Assembly (NCBI GenBank): GCA_905182635.1
Contig: CAJJCM010000066.1
Location: 1-34,196, forward strand
Source: an uncultured Candidatus Poseidoniales archaeon
GTDB taxonomy: Archaea; Thermoplasmatota; Poseidoniia; Poseidoniales; Poseidoniaceae
DNA: 34,196 bases
Direction: 5' to 3'
In this document: positions 8,782-17,200 of the stretch, one piece after another
How positions within the stretch are numbered: position 1 is the first letter of the stretch
Layout of the letters: each line of letters starts with the position of its first letter
Notes under the pieces: model-generated
Told to the model about the DNA's origin: nothing
Database searches by the model: none
The model's input: the letters and a program-made list of their open reading frames with translations, nothing else
Made by a program: the position numbers and the translations under genes

Positions 8782-9423
8782 TTAGTTTCCATCCAGTTGT
8801 TTTTGGTTGATTTTATGTCCCATGCGTTCAACTTTCGTCTCTAAATAAAAACGATTTTGGTCACCAACACCCACGACAAGCGGAATCAAATCAACCACAT
8901 TGATTCCATGTTTTTCTAACTGCTCACGCTTGTTTGGATTATTTGAGAGTAGACTGACTCGATAAATATCGAGTGCTGAAAGCATGCTCGCAGCAATACT
9001 GTAATCTCGCCCATCAGCAGGTAGGCCAAGCATCAAATTCGCATCAAGTGTGTCTGCACCTTTATCTTGCAAATGGTAAGCCTGAATTTTGGCATGCAAA
9101 CCGATGCCTCGACCTTCTTGGCGTAGATAAAGCAAGCAACCCCACCCACGTTCGACAATGGCTTTCAAAGCGGAGTCGAGTTGTGGACCACAGTCACAGC
9201 GTAGACTCCCCAGCACGTCGCCAGTCAAACATTCTGAATGTACTCGCACAATCACCGGGTCAGGACCTTTCATGTCACCAATTGTAAGTGCTACATGGTC
9301 GAAGCCTGTTGATGACTCATGGAAAATACGGATTTGGAAGTCACCATGAATCGTTGGAAGTTTTGCTTCACTTGGAACTGAACTGTTTTCCACTAATTCA
9401 ATCGATTCAAGTATTTCAGTCAC
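8782..9423 (-). CDS. ribA: GTP cyclohydrolase II
   Basis: Converts GTP to 2,5-diamino-6-ribosylamino-pyrimidinone phosphate, formate and pyrophosphate, the first step of riboflavin synthesis. Zinc ligands C65, C76 and C78 are in VHSECLTGDVLGSLRCDCG, and the catalytic RQEGRGIGL loop follows at residues 101-109. At 213 aa it is a stand-alone RibA without a fused RibB. The start codon is GTG, overlapping the stop of the upstream tusA-like gene as GTGA, so translation is probably coupled. Many archaea instead use the unrelated GTP cyclohydrolase III (ArfA), so this bacterial-type enzyme suggests lateral acquisition at some point (inference). The 3' end lies four bases from tRNA-His. Confidence 0.93.
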   Translation of the reverse strand: MTEILESIELVENSSVPSEAKLPTIHGDFQIRIFHESSTGFDHVALTIGDMKGPDPVIVRVHSECLTGDVLGSLRCDCGPQLDSALKAIVERGWGCLLYLRQEGRGIGLHAKIQAYHLQDKGADTLDANLMLGLPADGRDYSIAASMLSALDIYRVSLLSNNPNKREQLEKHGINVVDLIPLVVGVGDQNRFYLETKVERMGHKINQKQLDGN

Positions 9424-9686
9424 TCAATCACCTCGATCAAAAAGCGAAGTTCGCCTGCACTTTCCTCAATGGAAAGAATATTATTTTTACCTCGTGAGGT
9501 TAACAAGGGCATATCATGCACCGTTTCAGGGTCATCAGCCCAAACTTCGAGAATTTGGCCAGTGTCCATATTTGAAAGAGCCTTTTTCGCTTCAGCGACT
9601 GGAATGGGACAAAAAAATCCAATGACATCAAGACGATGAGTTGGCGAAACAGATGCCCCATCTCCAAGGGAAACAACTTCGACCAT
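9420..9686 (-). CDS. TusA/SirA-family sulfur-carrier-like protein
   Basis: An 88-aa protein with the family signature CPIPVAEAKKAL (C26-P27-I28-P29), the Cys of CPxP being the persulfide-carrying residue in TusA. The remainder (GQILEVWADDPETVHDMPLL) follows the beta-alpha-beta TusA fold. TusA-like proteins deliver sulfur for thiolation of tRNA and for cofactors, or act in sulfur metabolism; which one cannot be told here. It is the first gene of a two-gene operon with ribA, the coupling being a GTGA overlap. The pairing with riboflavin synthesis is unexplained and may only reflect cotranscription. Confidence 0.85.
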   Translation of the reverse strand: MVEVVSLGDGASVSPTHRLDVIGFFCPIPVAEAKKALSNMDTGQILEVWADDPETVHDMPLLTSRGKNNILSIEESAGELRFLIEVIE

Positions 9687-9807
9687 GGTATACGGTAGTC
9701 ATCATCCCTTTCAAGTCCTCCGAAAGAGAGGCAATGGCTTCAGTGACCAAACTGTAGCCGGGTGAAGAGAACCGCAACTTGATGAAGAGGAACACCTACG
9801 CAAAGCC

Positions 9808-10893
9808 ATGAGCACGAATTCTAAGTCCTCCTCAACAAAAGAGGATTTGAATTGGTCTGAAGTTGGTCAGCTCGGACTTCGATATGCGCGAATCCCATTG
9901 GCTTTACTGTGTGTTGAAGCCTTTTACTGGTTTTTAACTCAACCTTCTGATACTTTGGCGCCGTTACAAGTGACTGAGGCATGGTTATGGAATGAAATTA
10001 CTAATTTGTTGTACAGTGATGGAGAATATGCAGCCTCTTATTTGTCAACGCATAATGGATGGATGACGCGAATTGATTTTGTCCATGTTAACTTCCCTGG
10101 GAATTATGACACGGTAGGCTTGTATGTTTCAGATGAATGTGCTGGCGTCCATGAAATGATCTTCTTGTCGACGCTTGTGGCAATGACTGAAGGTGTACCA
10201 CAACGCCTCAAAATCCGTTCTATACTCGTCATGTGTAGCATCATCTATGTCCTCAATATAATGCGACTGGTGGTGTTCTATCCAATAGCAATGAACGATT
10301 GCGCAGTGAATCCAAATGACCCCGCATGCCTATCTGGAATGTGGGAGTACCACACTGCAGTCTATAAGTGGGGATTTTTGTTGGTTCTCGTAACAATGTG
10401 GGTGGTTTGGTTTTGGAAAGTTGGAGGACCTGCACGAACACTTGATGCAAGCGTTTCAGATGTTGCAGGTGATGAGAAATGGCGATTGAAATTTAGAAAC
10501 TCTTGGGCATCAAAGCACTATTTCCTTCTCATAGGAGCACTGCTACTCATGATGTTCGCAGTACACAATGTTACTTCAAATGAGGAAGCAATGGCGGCAA
10601 AAAAGACTCTTGATTTCTGTATGTTCTCGGAACTTGTATCCTCTGATTGTGGAACAGCGCAAAATCGGTGGGATGATGCCATTGGATATGCTTGGTCACT
10701 CTCTGCACTTGGTCTGGTGATACTCGGGGCAACCTCAGTGGTGATTCAAAGACCAGATGAAGAGGGTAACTGGCCGATAAAAATTCTACCAGAGAATGAC
10801 TTGAAATCTCTTGAAGTTGAGGAAAAGATTCCTCGATCACGACATAATAAGAAAAAATCTGGGTCGTGGAAAAAGAACAGAGAAGAAGAGTGA
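9808..10893 (+). CDS. Exosortase/archaeosortase family protein
   Basis: A multi-pass membrane protein of 361 aa with the three conserved active-site elements of the exosortase/archaeosortase family. These are Cys111 in DECAGVHE, Arg153 in LNIMR, and His182 in EYHTAVYKWGF, each next to a hydrophobic helix. Family members are transpeptidase-like proteases that cut and re-anchor surface proteins at their C-termini, often to lipid. About five hydrophobic segments are visible (near residues 30, 115, 140, 190 and 240), with a further one near 290. The C-terminal tail is basic (KKKSGSWKK). It is divergent from tusA-ribA, and its stop touches that of the convergent helicase gene. Substrates are unknown; the surface proteins in this window are candidates. 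Confidence 0.8.
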   Translation: MSTNSKSSSTKEDLNWSEVGQLGLRYARIPLALLCVEAFYWFLTQPSDTLAPLQVTEAWLWNEITNLLYSDGEYAASYLSTHNGWMTRIDFVHVNFPGNYDTVGLYVSDECAGVHEMIFLSTLVAMTEGVPQRLKIRSILVMCSIIYVLNIMRLVVFYPIAMNDCAVNPNDPACLSGMWEYHTAVYKWGFLLVLVTMWVVWFWKVGGPARTLDASVSDVAGDEKWRLKFRNSWASKHYFLLIGALLLMMFAVHNVTSNEEAMAAKKTLDFCMFSELVSSDCGTAQNRWDDAIGYAWSLSALGLVILGATSVVIQRPDEEGNWPIKILPENDLKSLEVEEKIPRSRHNKKKSGSWKKNREEE

Positions 10894-12315
10894 TTACTCA
10901 AAAATTGTTCCAGTGACTCTTTGACCGGCCATATCGTGCTTTTGAAGTGCCTTAAGTGCGAGTCCAACCTTACTGGTATGAATGCTAATAAAAGTTGATT
11001 CAGCATCGAAATGTACATCGCCAAGAGCCATTTCATCGCATCGGATTGCACGTTGGAACCAAGAGGCAACTGTGCGAGAAGAGCCGGCTGATGAAGGGTT
11101 GATATCGAGGTGGACGGTAACGAATCCAAAGACATCTGCAGTTTCTCCAAAATCATCTTGGCGAGCGATTGGTTCTCGTTCAACACCATCTGGAAGTTCA
11201 GGGGCTTCCGAATCAACGATATCCAACCCATAGGTTGCCATGATTTTCGAAAGTTGCGGGGCATCGTCCCTAGAGACTAAACTCCAAGCCTCACCCTTAC
11301 GGCCAATTCGGCCAGTTCTTCCAACACGGTGGATGAAAGAATCCAAATCCACTGGCAAATCGTAATTGACGACCAATGTGATTCCATCTACATCAATTCC
11401 ACGAGCAGCAACATCGGTTGCAACAATAGTTTTGACTTCGCCTTCTTTGAAACGGTTGAGAATCTTTTCACGTTGGTTTTGATTCAAATCGCCATGTAAT
11501 CCTTCGACTACAAATCGGTGCTTGTTCAATCTCTGAACTGCTAAGTCAACCATTCGCTTTGTGTTACAGAAAATAATTGTTTGGTCTTCACTGCTCATTC
11601 TGCACATCAATCTTCCGAGTGCCCACAATTTGTTTGCCCGACCTATTTTGATACTGTACAAATCAATAGGAGGAATATCCAATTCTTCGGTATTGGTGAG
11701 AACAAATTCCGGCTCATTCATAAATTCATTCGCCGCATCGATAATCTCTTGTGGGAATGTTGCGGAAAACAGAAGAGTTTGTTCTCTGTTCTTCATGCGT
11801 TCAGTGACCCACATAATATCGGGAAAGAAACCCATGTCAAGCATGCGGTCTGCCTCATCAAGACAGAACAATGATGGTAATTCGAGGTTGATGTGACCAC
11901 GTTCGGTCATATCCATCACACGGCCAGGAGTCCCGACGATAATGTCGACTCCATTGCTGAGAGATTTTGCCTGCTTTTCTAAGTCAGTGCCACCATAGAC
12001 CGTTTGAATAAGAAGTCCACTTTCACCTTGTAAAGTCTGAAACTCCTCAGCGACTTGATTTGCAAGTTCACGAGTTGGCGTTAGAATCAATGCTTGCAGT
12101 TCACCAGTTGGTTGGCAACGTTCGAGAATTGGTAAACCGAATGCTGCAGTTTTACCTGAACCGGTTCGAGCTTGTCCAATGACGTCTCGACCAGAGCGAG
12201 CGATTGGAATCGTATCTTTTTGAACTTGAGTCGTACATTCCCAGCCAATCTTTTCAAGACTGTCAAGTAAATGTTGGGGAAGGTCCCAAGAGTCGAAGCG
12301 GGTATTGGTGAACAT
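10894..12315 (-). CDS. DEAD-box RNA helicase
   Basis: ATP-dependent RNA unwinding. Motifs in order are Q-motif region (W-E-C-T-T-Q near residue 25), I ARTGSGKT (49-56), Ia PTRELANQV, Ib GTPGRV, II DEAD (153-156), III SAT (184-186), and VI HRVGRTGR. Both RecA domains are complete. The C-terminal roughly 80 residues (from 'FGFVTVHLDINPSSAG') look like the DbpA/CsdA-type RNA-binding domain, suggesting a role in ribosome assembly or structured-RNA handling. GAGATGATCC before the ATG is a plausible ribosome-binding site. It is downstream of the HEAT-repeat and 71-aa genes on the same strand. Confidence 0.93.
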   Translation of the reverse strand: MFTNTRFDSWDLPQHLLDSLEKIGWECTTQVQKDTIPIARSGRDVIGQARTGSGKTAAFGLPILERCQPTGELQALILTPTRELANQVAEEFQTLQGESGLLIQTVYGGTDLEKQAKSLSNGVDIIVGTPGRVMDMTERGHINLELPSLFCLDEADRMLDMGFFPDIMWVTERMKNREQTLLFSATFPQEIIDAANEFMNEPEFVLTNTEELDIPPIDLYSIKIGRANKLWALGRLMCRMSSEDQTIIFCNTKRMVDLAVQRLNKHRFVVEGLHGDLNQNQREKILNRFKEGEVKTIVATDVAARGIDVDGITLVVNYDLPVDLDSFIHRVGRTGRIGRKGEAWSLVSRDDAPQLSKIMATYGLDIVDSEAPELPDGVEREPIARQDDFGETADVFGFVTVHLDINPSSAGSSRTVASWFQRAIRCDEMALGDVHFDAESTFISIHTSKVGLALKALQKHDMAGQRVTGTIFE

Positions 12316-12380
12316 AGGATCATCTCCGTCTCGGGGTTTCGTGTGGATTGCCGAGACGGTGGCAACCCAATCGGGTGGAA

Positions 12381-12596
12381 TCAGTAGTTCTCAAGTTCTT
12401 TGATTTCTGCTTGGAGAATACCCATCCAATACTTTCGAGCATTTTCACGGGTAAGAGGGCGACGAGTTTGTCGAACATGTTCCAAAATATATTGTCGGAA
12501 CTTCAGAGATTTGTTTCTATTAATGCCTTTAGGGGTGATACCATCCCACAAGCGTTCGAATTGCTCAGCCTTATCATTAAATGCCTCAACCACCAT
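12381..12596 (-). CDS. Hypothetical small protein, 71 aa
   Basis: A basic, helical small protein (for example 'RRPLTRENARKYWMGILQAEIKELENY') with no recognisable family, signal or membrane segment. The track begins at a GTG at 12602; the ATG at 12596 is preferred because AGAGGTG lies four bases upstream. The minus strand is chosen over the two overlapping plus-strand ORFs on composition, on the good ribosome-binding site, and because it falls between two same-strand genes. It may be cotranscribed with the helicase 65 bp downstream. Confidence 0.6.
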   Translation of the reverse strand: MVVEAFNDKAEQFERLWDGITPKGINRNKSLKFRQYILEHVRQTRRPLTRENARKYWMGILQAEIKELENY

Positions 12597-12688
12597 ATTC
12601 ACCTCTAAGCAATTCGGCCCACTGACACTCCCTTCTTAACCATACCGACATGCGTCTTGACAAAATGATGAGGTAATTCAATCGTATT

Positions 12689-14077
12689 TCAAAAATAATC
12701 GGCGTCCTCGTCGGGTTCATCGTCTTCAAAATCATCCTCATATCCCATCAATTCATCCTGGCTAACTGCACGATAAACCGGTGCTGGGGCCGGTGCTGGG
12801 GCCGGTTCTGTAGACGCTTCTTTGGGAGCATCTTTTGCATCCTTACCCAATGGCGTATCGCTTTCATTCGAAGTTTGAGGTCCGTCAGTTGAGCGAATGG
12901 GCTCTAAACCGACACGATGGCCCTGTGCCTCAGCGATTTCTCTGTCCAATGCTGGAACGGCCGCCGAAGGTGCGAGTTGAGCATTCTTTTGCGCTTCAGT
13001 TCCATCGAGAGATGCATCAAAGACCATTTCCTTGAGCGAAGCAATTATTTTGTCATTTGTTTCAGTGGAGAGTAATTCTTCTGCCATTGTTCGAAGTACT
13101 TCTTCACCGAACAGCCGAGGAAGAAGTTCAATACATGCAGAACGAACTTTGAGGTCCTTTGAGGTGGTTCCACGAACGACGAGTTCTCGGGCACGACCAT
13201 GGTCAGTATCCAAAGCTTGGACAGCCTTAATCGCACTCAACCGAACTTCTGAATCCGAATCTGACAAAGCACGTTCAGCGAACAGTGTTGCGATTCGAGA
13301 TTCTTTACGGGCAAGGGCTGGAAGGTTCTTGGCAGCAACACGTCGAACCTCGACATCAGCATCGTTCAAGGACCATGAAATGAGATCCCAGACAGCAGAA
13401 TCACCTTTATTGACAATTTTCTTGAGTAAGGCTGTTGCTTTCTTTCTCAGTTCCATATCGTCTTCAAGCAATAACGAATCAACATGGTCAACGACGACTT
13501 CGGGCCAGGTTTCGCATAATCCGGATAATCCGGCCCAAGCCGCATCCATACGAAATCGTACTGGCGAGCGCAGTTCATTTGCTAAAATTGATGAAACTCC
13601 GGATGGAAACACGGGAGAAGTGAGGGTTAAACAGCGACTTGCGGCTTTACGGACATTGATATCTTTGTCGTCTAACATGACGGAAAGCCAATCAAATAAG
13701 TCGTCTGATTTGAGAACTGCGACTTCAGGAAGTACTTCCAAAGCAGCTACACGGTCCTCAACTGCATCAGATTCTAAACACGCAAGGAGAAGTGAATGTG
13801 CTTGATGTACCCTTACACCATGAAATCTCCCCAATGCACGAATAGCATAGGTGCGCCCAAGTGAAATCGTTTGGTCTTTCCATCGAAGAGAAGCCGTCTG
13901 GATTTCACCTTTGAGTAAGGCGAAAACATCGTCATCGGAAAGGGCGACCCAAGGTCCTGTTTCAATTTTCATTTTCTTTACAGATTTCCGCTTCTTTTCA
14001 AAAGTGATTGGGAGACCTGTCCGAGGGTCGCGGGCGACATATTCACGTGACAAAGTAATCTCCTCCGTAGGGCGCAT
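12689..14077 (-). CDS. HEAT-repeat protein with acidic C-terminal tail
   Basis: Residues about 75-370 contain tandem HEAT-like helical repeats, seen as recurring 'D.D.EVRR.AAKNL' patterns ('SLNDADVEVRRVAAKNLP', 'ALSDSDSEVRLSAIKAVQ', 'SKDLKVRSACIELLP'). The N-terminal segment (RDPRTGLPITFEKKRKSVKK) is basic. After the repeats come a low-complexity linker with an Ala-Pro run (residues about 425-435) and a very acidic end (EDDFEDDEPDEDADYF). HEAT repeats usually serve protein-protein scaffolding, and the acidic tail may mimic nucleic acid or contact basic partners (inference). It is first in a minus-strand run leading to the small protein and the DEAD-box helicase, so a link to RNA or ribosome work is possible. 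Confidence 0.85.
   Translation of the reverse strand: MRPTEEITLSREYVARDPRTGLPITFEKKRKSVKKMKIETGPWVALSDDDVFALLKGEIQTASLRWKDQTISLGRTYAIRALGRFHGVRVHQAHSLLLACLESDAVEDRVAALEVLPEVAVLKSDDLFDWLSVMLDDKDINVRKAASRCLTLTSPVFPSGVSSILANELRSPVRFRMDAAWAGLSGLCETWPEVVVDHVDSLLLEDDMELRKKATALLKKIVNKGDSAVWDLISWSLNDADVEVRRVAAKNLPALARKESRIATLFAERALSDSDSEVRLSAIKAVQALDTDHGRARELVVRGTTSKDLKVRSACIELLPRLFGEEVLRTMAEELLSTETNDKIIASLKEMVFDASLDGTEAQKNAQLAPSAAVPALDREIAEAQGHRVGLEPIRSTDGPQTSNESDTPLGKDAKDAPKEASTEPAPAPAPAPVYRAVSQDELMGYEDDFEDDEPDEDADYF
12780..12803. repeat. 12-bp tandem repeat coding for Ala-Pro run
   Basis: ggtgctggggcc occurs twice in a row, with a third partial copy on each side. On the minus strand it encodes the APAPAPAP linker of the HEAT-repeat protein. 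Confidence 0.8.
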
Positions 14078-14202
14078 ATCCCCAATGCGAATGAATCTAT
14101 GCTTGATTCACCATGGACATCCTCCAACTGTTCTTGAACTCTCGTGCGAGAAATCAAACCGCAGAGGGTAAATGTATTGTAGCGACGGCATCAGCAAGAC
14201 CC

Positions 14203-17200
14203 ATGGACAGTCGTGCGTTTCGCAGAGTTACTCCTGCGATTGTGATGATGGTCATCATGCTCCTAACGCCATTGCAAATGGCACTTACTGCACAAGAACA
14301 CCCCTCGACACTCGAAGACAGCCAAGTATCTTCAAGCCTCCACATGGACCTTGATTTTAATGAGTCGGACGGCTTTATTCAAAGAAACATTACGATTGAA
14401 CAAGCAACGGGCGAAGCAGTGTTGGATCGCCCAGTGATTTCGTGGCAGTCAACCATGAGTACAGGGCTCATCTTTACCCGAACAGGTGCATGTGCAGTTC
14501 ACCTCGAATCTTCGAATGAAGTCTTACTTATGGGGGGGAGAGTTGACCCAAACCCAATGCAAAGTAATGATGAGATGGAAACGAATTTGATTGAAATCTA
14601 CGATGTAGTGAACTCGAGTTGGAGTCTAAGTGATGGAAGCATGGCATTGACGCAAATGTACTTTGGATGCACAGTGGTCGGGGAGAAGGTCTACACAATT
14701 GGGGATTATCACCCCTTCGAATCGCCTGCAATTCAGTCAGAAGGTCTCGTCCAGATTTACAATACCTCCAATGACACATGGGTGGAGGGTACATCAATGA
14801 CAAGTGGCAAAGCAGTCGGACTTGCAGGAGTGGACCATGTTGGCGATTTCATATACGCCGCTGGAGGCGTGAGTCTCAAAGACCGTTCGGATACGACCAA
14901 CCGACTCATGCGCTACAATACCAATACCGATACTTGGGACCAAATGGCGAATATGAGTCTTGCTCGGCACTCCTTTGCGCTGACTGAATATCACGGTAAA
15001 TTGTATGCAATTGGTGGAATTGCTACATATTTCAACCCGACACTCAACCAAACGGTTACTGCCCCGACCAACCATACCGAAGTGTATGATGTTTTGACGG
15101 ACACATGGGTGAATCATTCGGTTTTGCCCTTTGAAATTGCAGCTTATGCAGCCACGGTTCACAACGATGAAATCATCATTTCCGGAGGTATTACGGGAAC
15201 TGGATTCAATGCATTATCGAACGATGTCCATGGCTATAATCCACTCACCGGAGCCATGAGCGTTCATTCACAACTGCCAGTCAACATGTATGACCATACA
15301 ATTACTGGAACAAATGGCACGATTGTTTACGCATCTGGAGACCGATCGTCCTATCGTTTTTCTTCTTGGAGCACAAATTACCATGACCTTTCTGAATTCT
15401 TTGACAATCCTTCAACACATGACGGATGGCTCACGTCGGACATCTTGGATCTTCGAAAGACAGTGCGAGGAACTTCCTCCCCTGTGTGGTTAGAATTTTC
15501 CGGACAGACTCCTGTCGACACCCAACTTCGATTACAATACAAAATTGGAAATGATTTGAACTTACTCGGCACTACGGATTGGCTCCCGATGGGCCCACAA
15601 AACAGTTCACAATTTTTCCAAGTTGGAAACCACTCATTGATGCTTGTAGGTCAAGGGAATTCATTCGTCCAATATCGGGTCCAATTCAATACCACTGAAC
15701 TAAATAATTGGCAAATACCGAACCTTGATTTTGTCAAAATCTATTCTGAAGAATCAACATTTCTGGGACAGCCTCCTTCTTCACTGCATCCAAATGCTGC
15801 ACCAATCAATTTGACAACATTCCATTCATCCTATGCCGCTGCTTCGAGTTATTCCCTGTTGTTGCATTCGACCAACAGCGATGGTTATACCTTGCCAAGT
15901 AATAATCCTGCTGAAATTACATGGGATGCTGAAACTGAAACATTCACAATCGATGATGTCGATGGATTATTGAAGCAAAGTGATGTTCATGTTATCGAAC
16001 TTTCATCGACATCAGAAGGTGATGAAATCAAATGGAGTATCGCTATCGAGGAAGGCTTACCGAGTGATTATCTTGCACTCGAGATTCAAACTCATGGCCT
16101 TCATGAGACGTATTATAGAAGTCCGGATATCATTAATATAGAGAATATTCTTGACATCCATGTCATCGATTATTCTTCCACATTTTCGAGCCAAGGTGGA
16201 CCTGAAGTAACGACGGGTGAAGTCTTTCCCGATGGCGTTCAAATCGATGTGACCGTTGACCATAGTTTCAATTCATCAGCAACTCGACTACTCTATGGCT
16301 TGATTGAGGCACGGTTACACGTTGATGTCGAAAATTCAAACTTTGGTTGGTTCAACTCAACTGGAGAATGGTTTGCACTGCAAACTGGCCTCGAAACTGT
16401 GACGTCCTACACCCTTCCAAACGCCAGTTCAGGTCCTGCCCGAATGTGGCTAGAAGCACGTACGCAAGATGATTTTATCCTCAATGTCAATCCCTCCTCG
16501 AAGGAGTTTGTGCTCAGCGTTGACGTACCACTTCAAACTTCAACATCACCAAGTACTGGCTCCTACATTAATGAGATGCCTGAAAGAAATGTAGAATTTG
16601 AATTTTATGACGTCGGCGGGTTTAGTAATAATACACTGCAAGCGTTTGTCTGGATTGAAGCGCTTCATGATAGCAATTCAGACGGCCTGTATTCACCAGA
16701 TGAGTCAATACAAACTCCTCTCACTACGACGAATACCGGACATGTATGGCTGCTAAATTTAACGGTCAATGATACGGCAAACTCAGATCATCAAATGGTG
16801 CATGTTACACTTGAAGGGACAAACTTTGCCGGAAAGAATATTCGGGATGCCGTACTTTCTCCTTCGAATGGCTTACTCTCATGGATGAGCCGAACTCCCG
16901 AAAAAGCCAATGTATCATTGATCGAATCACTGTTTGAAACGACGGTAGGTGGTGCCCAACGTCTCGAACCAAACGGTCAAATCGGATGGAAAGTCATAGT
17001 AGAAGATAGTAATAACCTCACCGATATTGCGCAAGTTCGTATTGAACTTGGTAACGATGAAACCCTCGGTATGCGCTATAATACCAACTTGGATACCTGT
17101 GAACAACTGGATGCTCGAATCCAAGTTGACTTTTCATGCTTCGCTACAAAAGAAAATGAAAGTTACGTCATCTACTTCATTGGTAAAGTCGGTTGGACTT

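Noticed and set aside
12348-12639. Two plus-strand ORFs (86 and 79 aa) opposite the 71-aa gene
   Set aside because: No family resemblance or ribosome-binding site; the minus-strand gene has an AGAGGTG site and fits the same-strand run.
13032-13805. 257-aa plus-strand ORF opposite the HEAT-repeat gene
   Set aside because: It is Ser/Arg/Thr-rich with no domain pattern and lies wholly antisense to clear HEAT repeats; a shadow.
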